Positions 24,901 through 38,100 of a stretch of DNA of 64,000 bases are shown here, piece by piece; position 1 is the stretch's first letter; each line of letters opens with the position of its first letter. The position numbers and the translations under genes were made by a program. The stretch covers positions 6,572,001-6,636,000 of the forward strand of contig OY756970.1 of assembly GCA_963580455.1 (NCBI GenBank), given 5' to 3'. The notes beneath the pieces are model-generated. The model saw only the letters and a program-made list of their open reading frames with translations, was not told the origin of the DNA and did not search any database. The DNA is from Euonymus europaeus. Its lineage: Eukaryota; Streptophyta; Magnoliopsida; Celastrales; Celastraceae.

Positions 24901-25216
24901 CAAATTTGCTCGGTGTACATTTTTTATTGTTCTTCTATGTCAAATTTAAAGAGTATAGGCTTCCTAGATTATTTCGATTCCAAAACCCCAACTTTCTATG
25001 GCAAATGGACAAAACCGTTTAAAGCTCCTCTAGAGAGTGAGTTGAACAACTTCGGACTATCAAAGTTGCTCGGTGTACACTTTTTATTGTTCTTCTATGT
25101 TAAATTTTACGAGTATAAGCTTCCTAGATTATTTCGATGCCAAAACCCCAATTTTCCTATGACAAATGGACAAAACCGTTTATAGCTCTTCCATAGAGTG
25201 AGTTGAGCAACTTCGG
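21996..25216 (+). repeat. Diverged monomers without clear HOR
   Basis: About 20 monomers lie between two homogenized blocks. Variants are mixed irregularly: ATAAGACAAATGG monomers with AAAACGTTAAAAGATCC (near 22,100, 22,915 and 24,200), the CCGGAC class near 22,640, and many private changes (CATAGATTATT near 22,399, TTGTTTGGTG near 22,500, CGATGCCTAGACC near 23,211, GAGACACTTC near 23,761). I found no period longer than a few monomers. It looks older, or less recently homogenized, than both neighbours. Confidence 0.8.
24242..24269. other. Variant dyad with paired arm change (GAGGAACTT / AAGTTCCTC)
   Basis: Left arm 24,242-24,250 and right arm 24,261-24,269 are perfect 9-bp reverse complements with a 10-base spacer. 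A C-G pair of the common dyad is replaced by G-C. Related monomers with right arm TTCCTC have left arm GAGGGA (for example near 1,512), giving an imperfect stem. Confidence 0.8.
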
Positions 25217-28200
25217 ACTATCAAAGTTGCTCGGTGTACACTTTTTATTGTTCTTCTATGTCAAATTTTACGAGTATAAGCTTCCTATATTATTTCGATG
25301 CCAATACCCCAACTTTCCTATGACAAATGGACAAAACCATTTATAGCTCCTCCATAGAGTGAGTTGAGCAACTTCAAACTATCAAAGTTGCTCTGTGTAC
25401 ACTTTTTATTGTTCTTCTATGTCAAATTTTACGATTATAAGCTTCCTAGATTATTTCGATGCCAAAACCCCAACTTTCTTATGACAAATGGACAAAACCG
25501 TAAAAAGTTACTTCATAGTGAGAGTTGAGCAATTCCGGACCATCAAAGTTGCTTAGTGTACACTTTTTATTGTTCTTCTAAGTCAAATTTTACGAGTATA
25601 TGTTTCCTAGATTATTTCGATGCCAAAACCCCAACTTTCTGTGACAAATGGACAAAACCGTTTAAAGCTCCTCCATAGAGTGAGTTGAGCAACTTTGGAC
25701 TATCAAAGTTGCTCGGTGTACAATTTTTATTGTTCTTCTATGTCAAATTTCATGAGTATAGGCTTCCTAGATTATTTCAATGCCAAAACCCCAACTTTAT
25801 ATGACAAATGGACAAAACCATTTAAAGCTCCTCCATAGAGTGAGTTGAGCAACTTCGGACTATCAAAGTTGCTAGGTGTACACTTTTTATTGTTCTTCTA
25901 TGTCAAATTTCATAAGTATAGGCTTCCTAGATTATTTCGATGCCAAAACCCCAACTTTCAATGGCAAATGGACAAAACCGTTTAAAGCACCTCTAGAGAG
26001 TGAGTTGAACAACTTCGGACTATCAAAGTTGCTCGGTGTACACTTTTCATTGTTCTTCTCTGTCAAATTTTACGAGTATAAGCTTCCTAGATTATTTCGA
26101 TGCCAAAACCCCAACTTTCTATGACAAATGGACGAAACCGTTTAAAGCTCCTCCATAGAGTGAGTTGAGCAACTTCGGACTATCAAAGTTGATCGGTGTA
26201 CACTTTTTATTGTTCTTCTATGTCAAATTTTACGAGTATAAGCTTCCAAGATTATTTGCATCCCAAAACCCCAACTTTCTTATGACAAATGGACAAAACC
26301 GTTAAAAGCTACTTCATAGTGAGAGTTGAGCAATTCCGGACCATCAAAGTTGCTCGGTGTACACTTTTTATTGTTCTTCTAAGTCAAAATTTACGAGTAT
26401 ATGTTTTCTAGATTATTTCGATGCCAAAACCCCAACTTTATATGACAAATGGACAAAACCGTTTCAAGCTCCTCCATAGAGTGAGTTGAGCAACTTCGGA
26501 CTATCAAAGTTGCTCGGTGTACATTTTTTATTGTTCTTCTATGTCAAATTTCAAGAGTATAGGCTTCCTAGATTATTTCGATGCCAAAACCCCAACTTTC
26601 TATGGCAAATGGACAAAACCGTTTAAAGCTCCTCTAGAGAGTGAGTTGAACAACTTCGGACTATCAAAGTTGCTCGGTGTACAGTTTTTATTGTTCTTCT
26701 ATGTTAAATTTTACGAGTATAAGCTTCCTAGATTATTTCGATGCTAAAACCCCAATTTTCCTATGACAAATGGACAAAACCGTTTATAGCTCTTCCATAG
26801 AGTGAGTTGAGCAACTTCGGACTATCAAAGTTGCTCGGTGTACACTTTTTATTGTTCTTCTATGTCAAATTTTACGAGTATAAGCTTCTTAGATTATTTC
26901 GATGCCAAAACCCCAACTTTCCTACGACAAATGGACAAAACCATTTATAGCTCCTCCATAGAGTGAGTTGAACAACTTCAAACTATCAAAGTTGCTCGGT
27001 GTACACTTTTTTTTGTTCTTCTATGTCAAATTTTACGAGTATAAGCTTCCTAGATTATTTCGATGCCAAAACCCCAACTTTCTTATGACAAATGGACAAA
27101 ACCATAAAAAGTTAATTCATAGTGAGAGTTGAGAAATTCCGGACCATCAAAGTTGCTTAGTGTACACTTTTTATTGTTCTTCTAAGTCAAATTTTACGAG
27201 TATATGTTTCCTAGATTATTTCGATGCCAAAACCCCAACTTTCTGTGACAAATGGACAAAACCGTTTAAAGCTCCTCCATAGAGTGAGTTGAGCAACTTC
27301 GTACTATCAAAGTTGCTCGGTGTAAACTTTTTATTGTTCTTCTATGTCAAATTTTACGAGTATAAGCTTCCTAGATTATTTCGATGACAAAACCCCAACT
27401 TTCTATGACAAATGGACAAAACCATTTATAGCTCCTCCATAGAGTGAGTTGAGCAACTTCAAACTATCAAAGTTGCTCTGTGTACACTTTTTATTGTTCT
27501 TCTATGTCAAATTTTACGATTATAAGCTTCCTAGATTATTTCGATGCCAAAACCCCAACTTTCTTATGACAAATGGACAAAACCGTAAAAAGTTAATTCA
27601 TAGTGAGAGTTGAGAAATTCCGGACCATCAAAGTTGCTTAGTGTACACTTTTTATTGTTCTTCTAAGTCAAATTTTACGAGTATATGTTTCCTAGATTAT
27701 TTCGATGCCAAAACCCCAACTTTCTGTGACAAATGGACAAAACCGTTTAAAGCTCCTCCATAGAGTGAGTTGAGCAACTTCGTACTATCAAAGTTGCTCG
27801 GTGTACACTTTTTATTGTTCTTCTATGTCAAATTTTACGAGTATAAGCTTCCTATATTATTTCGATGCCAATACCCCAACTTTCCTATGACAAATGGACA
27901 AAACCATTTATAGCTCCTCCATAGAGTGAGTTGAGCAACTTCAAACTATCAAAGTTGCTCTGTGTACACTTTTTATTGTTCTTCTATGTCAAATTTTACG
28001 ATTATAAGCTTCCTAGATTATTTCGATGCCAAAACCCCAACTTTCTTATGACAAATGGACAAAACCGTAAAAAGTTACTTCATAGTGAGAGTTGAGCAAT
28101 TCCGGACCATCAAAGTTGCTTAGTGTACACTTTTTATTGTTCTTCTAAGTCAAATTTTACGAGTATATGTTTCCTAGATTATTTCGATGCCAAAACCCCA

Positions 28201-31200
28201 ACTTTCTGTGACAAATGGACAAAACCGTTTAAAGCTCCTCCATAGAGTGAGTTGAGCAACTTTGGACTATCAAAGTTGCTCGGTGTACAATTTTTATTGT
28301 TCTTCTATGTCAAATTTCATGAGTATAGGCTTCCTAGATTATTTCAATGCCAAAACCCCAACTTTATATGACAAATGGACAAAACCATTTAAAGCTCCTC
28401 CATAGAGTGAGTTGAGCAACTTCGGACTATCAAAGTTGCTAGGTGTACACTTTTTATTGTTCTTCTATGTCAAATTTCATAAGTATAGGCTTCCTAGATT
28501 ATTTCGATGCCAAAACCCCAACTTTCAATGGCAAATGGACAAAACCGTTTAAAGCACCTCTAGAGAGTGAGTTGAACAACTTCGGACTATCAAAGTTGCT
28601 CGGTGTACACTTTTCATTGTTCTTCTCTGTCAAATTTTACGAGTATAAGCTTCCTAGATTATTTCGATGCCAAAACCCCAACTTTCTATGACAAATGGAC
28701 GAAACCGTTTAAAGCTCCTCCATAGAGTGAGTTGAGCAACTTCGGACTATCAAAGTTGATCGGTGTACACTTTTTATTGTTCTTCTATGTCAAATTTTAC
28801 GAGTATAAGCTTCCAAGATTATTTGCATCCCAAAACCCCAACTTTCTTATGACAAATGGACAAAACCGTTAAAAGCTACTTCATAGTGAGAGTTGAGCAA
28901 TTCCGGACCATCAAAGTTGCTCGGTGTACACTTTTTATTGTTCTTCTAAGTCAAAATTTACGAGTATATGTTTTCTAGATTATTTCGATGCCAAAACCCC
29001 AACTTTATATGACAAATGGACAAAACCGTTTCAAGCTCCTCCATAGAGTGAGTTGAGCAACTTCGGACTATCAAAGTTGCTCGGTGTACATTTTTTATTG
29101 TTCTTCTATGTCAAATTTCAAGAGTATAGGCTTCCTAGATTATTTCGATGCCAAAACCCCAACTTTCTATGGCAAATGGACAAAACCGTTTAAAGCTCCT
29201 CTAGAGAGTGAGTTGAACAACTTCGGACTATCAAAGTTGCTCGGTGTACAGTTTTTATTGTTCTTCTATGTTAAATTTTACGAGTATAAGCTTCCTAGAT
29301 TATTTCGATGCTAAAACCCCAATTTTCCTATGACAAATGGACAAAACCGTTTATAGCTCTTCCATAGAGTGAGTTGAGCAACTTCGGACTATCAAAGTTG
29401 CTCGGTGTACACTTTTTATTGTTCTTCTATGTCAAATTTTACGAGTATAAGCTTCTTAGATTATTTCGATGCCAAAACCCCAACTTTCCTACGACAAATG
29501 GACAAAACCATTTATAGCTCCTCCATAGAGTGAGTTGAACAACTTCAAACTATCAAAGTTGCTCGGTGTACACTTTTTTTTGTTCTTCTATGTCAAATTT
29601 TACGAGTATAAGCTTCCTAGATTATTTCGATGCCAAAACCCCAACTTTCTTATGACAAATGGACAAAACCATAAAAAGTTAATTCATAGTGAGAGTTGAG
29701 AAATTCCGGACCATCAAAGTTGCTTAGTGTACACTTTTTATTGTTCTTCTAAGTCAAATTTTACGAGTATATGTTTCCTAGATTATTTCGATGCCAAAAC
29801 CCCAACTTTCTGTGACAAATGGACAAAACCGTTTAAAGCTCCTCCATAGAGTGAGTTGAGCAACTTCGTACTATCAAAGTTGCTCGGTGTAAACTTTTTA
29901 TTGTTCTTCTATGTCAAATTTTACGAGTATAAGCTTCCTAGATTATTTCGATGACAAAACCCCAACTTTCTATGACAAATGGACAAAACCATTTATAGCT
30001 CCTCCATAGAGTGAGTTGAGCAACTTCAAACTATCAAAGTTGCTCTGTGTACACTTTTTATTGTTCTTCTATGTCAAATTTTACGATTATAAGCTTCCTA
30101 GATTATTTCGATGCCAAAACCCCAACTTTCTTATGACAAATGGACAAAACCGTAAAAAGTTAATTCATAGTGAGAGTTGAGAAATTCCGGACCATCAAAG
30201 TTGCTTAGTGTACACTTTTTATTGTTCTTCTAAGTCAAATTTTACGAGTATATGTTTCCTAGATTATTTCGATGCCAAAACCCCAACTTTCTGTGACAAA
30301 TGGACAAAACCGTTTAAAGCTCCTCCATAGAGTGAGTTGAGCAACTTCGTACTATCAAAGTTGCTCGGTGTACACTTTTTATTGTTCTTCTATGTCAAAT
30401 TTTACGAGTATAAGCTTCCTATATTATTTCGATGCCAATACCCCAACTTTCCTATGACAAATGGACAAAACCATTTATAGCTCCTCCATAGAGTGAGTTG
30501 AGCAACTTCAAACTATCAAAGTTGCTCTGTGTACACTTTTTATTGTTCTTCTATGTCAAATTTTACGATTATAAGCTTCCTAGATTATTTCGATGCCAAA
30601 ACCCCAACTTTCTTATGACAAATGGACAAAACCGTAAAAAGTTACTTCATAGTGAGAGTTGAGCAATTCCGGACCATCAAAGTTGCTTAGTGTACACTTT
30701 TTATTGTTCTTCTAAGTCAAATTTTACGAGTATATGTTTCCTAGATTATTTCGATGCCAAAACCCCAACTTTCTGTGACAAATGGACAAAACCGTTTAAA
30801 GCTCCTCCATAGAGTGAGTTGAGCAACTTTGGACTATCAAAGTTGCTCGGTGTACAATTTTTATTGTTCTTCTATGTCAAATTTCATGAGTATAGGCTTC
30901 CTAGATTATTTCAATGCCAAAACCCCAACTTTATATGACAAATGGACAAAACCATTTAAAGCTCCTCCATAGAGTGAGTTGAGCAACTTCGGACTATCAA
31001 AGTTGCTAGGTGTACACTTTTTATTGTTCTTCTATGTCAAATTTCATAAGTATAGGCTTCCTAGATTATTTCGATGCCAAAACCCCAACTTTCAATGGCA
31101 AATGGACAAAACCGTTTAAAGCACCTCTAGAGAGTGAGTTGAACAACTTCGGACTATCAAAGTTGCTCGGTGTACACTTTTCATTGTTCTTCTCTGTCAA

Positions 31201-31338
31201 ATTTTACGAGTATAAGCTTCCTAGATTATTTCGATGCCAAAACCCCAACTTTCTATGACAAATGGACGAAACCGTTTAAAGCTCCTCCATAGAGTGAGTT
31301 GAGCAACTTCGGACGATCAAAGTTGATCGGTGTACACT
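25217..31338 (+). repeat. 2,567-bp (16-monomer) HOR, ~2.4 near-identical copies
   Basis: Copies begin at 25,217, 27,784 and 30,351 (partial). Exact spacing is given by CCTATATTATTTCG at 25,284, 27,851 and 30,418 and by the GTTGCTAGGTG monomer near 25,867, 28,434 and 31,001. Spot checks along the unit found no difference between the first two copies. The left edge is the G/T difference at 25,216 versus 27,783, and the right edge is C at 31,339 versus T at 28,772; one early difference lies at 31,315. The near identity suggests recent amplification. Confidence 0.92.
26900..28300 (+). repeat. Nested three-monomer repeat inside the 2,567-bp HOR
   Basis: Three successive copies of a three-monomer module (ATTTATAGCTCC/CAAACTATC, then AAAAAGTTA/AATTCCGGACC, then TTTCTGTGACAAATGG) are spaced 481 and 482 bp apart (TTCTGTGAC at 27,241, 27,722 and 28,204). 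They differ at several positions (CCATAAAAAG versus CCGTAAAAAG; GTTAATTCATAG versus GTTACTTCATAG), so they predate the 2,567-bp amplification, which carried the whole triplet along. The ends are approximate. Confidence 0.8.
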
Positions 31339-34300
31339 CTTTATTGTTCTTCTATGTCAAATTTTACGAGTATAACCTTCCTAGATTATTTTGATGCGAA
31401 AACACCAACTTTATAAGACAAATGGACAAAACCGTTTAAAGCTCCTCCACAGAGTGAGTTGAGCAACTTCGGACTATCAAAGTTGCTCGGTGTACACCTT
31501 TTATTGTTCTTCTATGTCAAATTTTAAGAGTATAGGCTTCCTTGATTATTTCGATGCCAAAACCCCAACTTTCCTATGACAAATGGACAAAAACATTTAT
31601 AGCTCCTCCAGAGAGTGAGTTGAGCAACTTCAAACTATCAAAGTTGCTTGGTGTACACTTTTTATTGTTCTTCTATGTCAAATTTTACGAGTATAAGCTT
31701 CCTAGATTATTTCGATGCCAAAACCCCAACTTTCTTATGACAAATGGACAAAACCGATAAAAGCTACTTCATAGTGAGAGTTGAGCAATTCCGGACCATC
31801 AAAGTTGCCCGGTGTACACTTTTTATTGTTCTTCTAAGTCAAATTTTACGAGTATATGTTTCCTAGATTATTTCGATGCCAAAACTCCAACTTTCTATGA
31901 CAAATAGAAAAAACCGTTTAAAGCTCCTCCATAGAGTGATTTGAGTAACTTCGGACTATCAAAGTTGCTCGGTGTACAATTTTTATTGTTCTTCTATGTC
32001 AAATTTCAGGAGTATAGGCTTCCTAGATTATTTCGATGCCAAAACCCCAACTTTCTATGGCAAATGGACAAAACCGTTTAAAGCTCCTCTAGAGAGTGAG
32101 TTGAACAACTTCGGACTATCAAAGTTGCTCGGTGTACACTTTTTATTGTTCTTCTATGTTAAATTTTACGAGTATAAGATTCCTAGATTATTTCGATGCC
32201 AAAACCCCAATTTTCCTATGACAAATGGACAAAACCGTTTATAGCTCTTCCATAGAGTGAGTTGAGCAATTTCGGACTATCAAAGTTGCTCGGTGTACAC
32301 TTTTTATTGTTCTTCTATGTCAAATTTTACGAGTATAAGCTTCCTAGATTATTTCGATGCCAAAACCCCAACTTCCCTATGACAAATGGACAAAACCATT
32401 TATAGCTCCTCCATAGAGTGAGTTAAGCAACTTCAAACTATCAAAGTTGCTCTGTGTACACTTTTTTATTGTTCTTCTATGTCAAATTTTACGAGTATAA
32501 GCTTCCTAGTTTATTTCGATGCCAAAACCCCAACTTTCTTATGACAAATGCACAAAACCGTAAAAAGTTACTCCATCGAGTGAGTTGAGCAACTTCGGAC
32601 TATCAAAGTTGCTCGGTGTACAGTTTTTATTGTTCTTCTATGTCAAATGTTACGAGTATAAGCTTCCTAGATTATTTCGATGACAAAACCCCAACTTTCT
32701 ATGACAAATGGACAAAACCGTTTAAAGCTCTTCCATAGAGTGAGTTGAGCAACTTCGGACTATCAAAGTTGCTCGGTGTACACTCTTTATTGTTCTTCTA
32801 TGTCAAATTTTACGAGTATAAGCTTCCTAGATTATTTCGATGCGAAAACACCAACTTTATCAGACAAATGGACAAAACCGTTTAAAGCTCCTCCACAGAG
32901 TGAGTTGAGCAACTTCGGACTATCAAAGTTGCTCGGTGTACACTTTTTATTGTTCTTCTATGTCTAATTTTAAGAGTATAAGCTTCCTAGATTATTTCGA
33001 TGCCAGAACCCCAACTTTCCTATGACAAATGGACAAAAACATTTATAGCTCCTCCATAGAGTGAGTTGAGCAACTTCAAACTATCAAAGTTGCTTGGTGT
33101 ACACTTTTTATTGTTCTTCTATGTCAAATTTTACGAGTATAAGCTTCCTAGATTATTTCGATGCCAAAACCCCAACTTTCTTATGACAAATGGACAAAAC
33201 CGTTAAAAGTTACTTCATAGTGAGAGTTGAGCAACTTCGGACCATCAAAGTTGCTCGGTGTACACTTTTTATTATTCTTCTATGTCAAATTTTACGAGTA
33301 TAAGCTTCCTAGATTATTTCGATGACAAAACCCCAACTTTCTATGACAAATGGACAAAACCGTTTATAGCTCTTCCATAGAGTGAGTTGAGCAACTTCCG
33401 ACTATCAAAGTTGCTCGGTGTACACTTTTTATTGTTCTTCTATGTTAAATTTTACGAGTATAAGCTTCCTAGATTATTTCGATGCCAAAACCCCAATTTT
33501 CCTATGACAAATGGACAAAACCATTTATAGCTCTTCCATAGAGTGAGTTGAGCAACTTCGGACTATCAAAGTTGCTCGGTGTACACTTTTTATTGTTCTT
33601 CTATGTCAAATTTTACGAGTATAAGCTTCCTAGATTATTTCGATGCCAAAACCTCAACTTTCCTATGACAAATGGACAAAACCATTTATAGCTCCTCCAT
33701 AGAGTGAGTTGAGCAACTTCAAACTATCAAAGTTGCTCGGTGTACACTTTTTATTGTTCTTCTATGTCAAATTTTACGAGAATAAGCTTCCTAGATTATT
33801 TCGATGCCAAAACCCCAACTTTCTTATGACAAATGGACAAAACCGTAAAAAGTTACCTCATAGTGAGAGTTCAGCAATTCCGGACCATCAAAGTTGCTTA
33901 GTGTACACTTTTTATTGTTCTTCTAAGTCAAATTTTACGAGTATATATTTCCTAGATTATTTCGATGCCAAAACCCCAACTTTCTGTGACAAATGGACAA
34001 AACCGTTTAAAGCTCTTCCATAGAGTGAGTTGAGCAACTTCGGACTATCAAAGTTGCTCGGTGTACACTTTTTATTGTTCTTCTATGTCAAATTTTACGA
34101 GTATAAGCTTCCTAGATTATTTCGATGACAAAACCCCAACTTTCTATGACAAATGGACAAAACCGTTTAAAGCTCTTCCATAGAGTGAGTTGAGCAACTT
34201 CGGACTATCAAAGTTGCTCGGTGTACACTTTTTATTGTTCTTCTATGTCAAATTTTACAAGTATAGGCTTCCTAGATTATTTCGATGCCAAAACCCCAAC

Positions 34301-37300
34301 TTTCCTATGACAAATGGACACAAACATTTATAGCTCCTCCATAGAGTGAGTTGAGCAACTTCAAACTATCAAAGTTGCTTGGTGTACACTTTTTATTGTT
34401 CTTCTATGTCAAATTTTACGAGTATAAGCTTCCAAGATTATTTGCATCCCAAAACCCCAACTTTCTTATGACAAATGGACAAAACCGTTAAAAGCTGCAT
34501 CATAGTGAGAGTTGAGCAATTCCGGACCATCAAAGTTGTTCGGTGTACACTTTTTATTGTTCTTCTAAGTCAAAATTTACGAGTATATGTTTCCTAGATT
34601 ATTTCGATGCCAAAACCCCAACTTTATATGACAAATGGACAAAACCGTTTCAAGCTCCTCCATAGAGTGAGTTGAGCAACTTCGGACTATCAAAGTTGCT
34701 CGGTGTACACTTTTTATTGTTCTTCTATGTCAAATTTTATGAGTATAAGCTTCCTAGATTATTTCGATGCCAAAACCCCAACTTTCTATGGCAAATGGAC
34801 AAAACCGTTTAAAGCTCTTCTAGAGAGTGAGTTGAACAACTTCGGACTATCAAAGTTGCTCGGTGTACACTTTTTATTGTTCTTATATGTTAAATTTTAC
34901 GAGTATAAGCTTCCTAGATTATTTCGATGCCAAAACCCCAACTTTCCTATAACAAATGGACAAAACCGTTTATAACTCTTCCATAGAGTGAGTTGAGCAA
35001 CTTCGGACTATCAAAGTTGCTCGGTGTACACTTTTTATTGTTCTTCTATGTCAAATTTTTCGAGTATAAGCTTCCTAGATTATTTCGATGCCAAAACCCC
35101 AACTTTCCTATGACAAATGGACAAAACCATTTATAGCTCCTCCATAGAGTGAGTTGAGCAACTTCAAACTATCAAAGTTGCTCGGTGTACACTTTTTATT
35201 GTTCTTCTATGTCAAATTTTACGAGTATAAGCTTCCTAGATTATTTCGATGCCAAAACCCCAACTTTCTTATGACAAATGGACAAAACCATAAAAAGTTA
35301 CTTCATAGTGAGAGTTGAGCAATTCCGGACCATCAAAGTTGCTTAGTGTACACTTTTTATTGTTCTTCGAAGTCAAATTTTACGAGTATATGTTTCCTAG
35401 ATTATTTCGATGCCAAAACCCCAACTTTCTGTGACAAATGGACAAAACCGTTTAAAGCTCCTCCATAGAGTGAGTTGAGCAACTTCGGACTATCAAAGTT
35501 GCTCGGTGTACACTTTTTATTGTTCTTCTATGTCAAATTTTATGAGTATAAGCTTCCTAGATTATTTCGATGACAAAACCCAACTTTCTATGACAAATGG
35601 ACAAAACCGTTTAAAGCACTTCCATAGAGTAAGTTGAGCAACTTCGGACTATCAAAGTTGCTCGGTGTACACTCTTTATTGTTCTTCTATGTCAAATTTT
35701 ATGAGTATAAGCTTCCTAGATTATTTCGATGCGAAAACACCAACTTTATAAGACAAATGGACAAAACCGTTTAAAGCTCCTCCACAGAGTGAGTTGAGCA
35801 ACTTCGGACTATCAAAGTTGCTCGGTGTACACTTTTTATTGTTCTTCTATGTCAAATTTTAAGAGTATAAGCTTCCTAGATTATTTCGATGCCAAAACCC
35901 CAAATTTCCTATGACAAATGGACAAAAACATTTAAAGCTCCTCCATAGAGTGAGTTGAGCAACATCAAACTATCAAAGTTGCTTAGTGTACACTTTTTAT
36001 TGTTCTTCTATGTCAAATTTTACGAGTATAAGCTTCCTAGAATATTTCGATGCCAAAACCCCAACTTTCTTATGACAAATGGACAAAACCGTTAAAAGCT
36101 ACTTCATAGTGAGAGTTGAGAAATTCCGGACCATCAAAGTTGCTCGGTGTACAGTTTTTATTGTTCTTCTAAGTCAAATTTTACGAGTATATATTTCCTA
36201 GATTATTTCGATGCCAAAAGCCCAACTTTCTATGACAAATGGACAAAACCATTTAAAGCTCCTCCATAGAGTGAGTTGAGAAACTTCGGACTATCAAAGT
36301 TGCTCGGTGAACAATTTTTATTGTTCTTCTATGTCAAATTTTACGAGTATAAGCTTCCTAGATTATTTCGATGCGAAAACACCAACTTTATAAGACAAAT
36401 GGACAAAACCGTTTAAAGCTCCTCCATAGAGTGAGTTGAGCAATTTCAGACTATCAAAGTTGCTCGGTGTACACTTTTTATTGTTCTTCTATGTCAAATT
36501 TTACGAGTATAAGCTTCCTAGATTATTTCGATGCGAAAACACCAACTTTATAAGACAAATAGACAAAACCGTTTAAAGCTCCTCTAGAGAGTGAGTTGAA
36601 CAACTTCGGACTACCAAAGTTGCTCGGTGTACACTTTTTATTGTTCTTCTATGTTAAATTTTACGAGTATAAGCTTCCTAGATTATTTCGATGGCAAAAC
36701 CCCAACTTTCCTATGACAAATGGACAAAACCGTTTATAGCTCTTCCATAGAGTGAGTTGAGCAACTTCGGACTATCAAAGTTCTCGGTGTATACTTTTTA
36801 TTGTTCTTCTATGTCAAATTTTACGAGTATAAGCTTCCTAGATTATTTCGGTGCCAAAACCCCAACTTTCTTATGACAAATGGAAAAAACCGTTAAAAGC
36901 TACTTCATAGTGAGTGTTGAGCAATTCCGGACCATCAAAGTTGCCCGGTGAACACTTTTTATTGTTCTTCTATGTCAAATTTTACGAGTATATGTTTCCT
37001 AGATTAATTCGATGCCAAAACCCCAACTTTCTATGACAAATGGACAAAACCGTTTAAAGCTCCTCCATAGAGTGAGTTGAGCAACTTCGGACTATCAAAG
37101 TTGCTCGGTGTACACTTTTTATTGTTCTTCTATGTCAAATTTTACGAGTATAAGCTTCCTAGATTATTTCGATGCGAAAACACCAACTTTATAAGACAAA
37201 TGGACAAAACCGTTTAAAGCTCCTCCACAGAGTGAGTTGAGCAACTTCGGACAATCAAAGTTGCTCGGTGTACACTTTTTATTGTTCTTCTATGTCAAAT

Positions 37301-38100
37301 TTTAAGAGTATAAGCTTCCTAGATTATTTCGATGCCAAAACCCCAAATTTCCTATGACAAATGGACAAAAATATTTAAAGCTCCTCCATAGAGTGAGTTG
37401 AGCAACATCAAACTATCAAAGTTGCTTAGTGTACACTTTTTATTGTTCTTCTATGTCAAATTTTACGAGTATAAGCTTCCTAGAATATTTCGGTGCCAAA
37501 ACCCCAACTTTCTTATGACAAATGGACAAAACCGTTAAAAGCTACTTCATAGTGAGAGTTGAGCAATTCCGGACCATCAAAGTTGCTCAGTGTACAGTTT
37601 TTATTGTTCTTCTAAGTCAAATTTTACGAGTATATGTTTCCTAGATTATTTCGATGCCAAAAGCCCAACTTTCTATGACAAATGGACAAAACCATTTAAA
37701 GCTCCTCCATAGAGTGACTTGAGAAACTTCGGACTATCAAAGTTGCTCGGTGTACAATTTTTATTGTTCTTCTATGTCAAATTTTACGAGTATAAGCTTC
37801 CTAGATTTTTTCGATGCGAAAACACCAACTTTATAAGACAAATAGACAAAACCGTTTAAAGCTCCTCTAGAGAGTGAGTTGAACAACTTCGGACTACCAA
37901 AGTTGCTCGGTGTACACTTTTTATTGTTCTTCTATGTTAAATTTTACGAGTATAAGCTTCCTAGATTATTTCGATGCCAAAACCATGACAAATGGACAAA
38001 ACCGTTTATAGCTCTTCCATAGAGTGAGTTGAGCAACTTCGGACTATCAAAGTTCTCGGTGTACACTTTTTATTGTTCTTCTATGTCAAATTTTACGAGT
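31339..38100 (+). repeat. Mosaic of satellite variants
   Basis: About 42 monomers in which known variant classes follow each other without one dominant period: GCGAAAACACCAAC/ATAAGAC (31,395, 32,840, 35,730, 36,370, 36,530, 37,165, 37,815), CCGGACCATC (31,790, 33,880, 34,520, 35,330, 36,128, 36,930, 37,570), and GAACAACTTCGG (32,105, 34,830, 36,600, 37,880). From about 35,640 a ragged 9-monomer period appears (AAAAGCCCAAC at 36,217 and 37,660; spacing 1,443 bp), but the two copies differ by gain and loss of a monomer. Parts match distant segments (see findings). Confidence 0.75.
37876..38025 (+). repeat. Short 150-bp monomer with an 11-bp deletion
   Basis: The sequence reads CCAAAACCATGACAAATGG across 37,984/37,985, where relatives have CCCCAACTTTCCT between the AAAACC and ATGAC parts. 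This shortens the local 1,443-bp period to 1,432 bp downstream. I saw no second copy of this deletion, so it has not spread. Confidence 0.85.
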
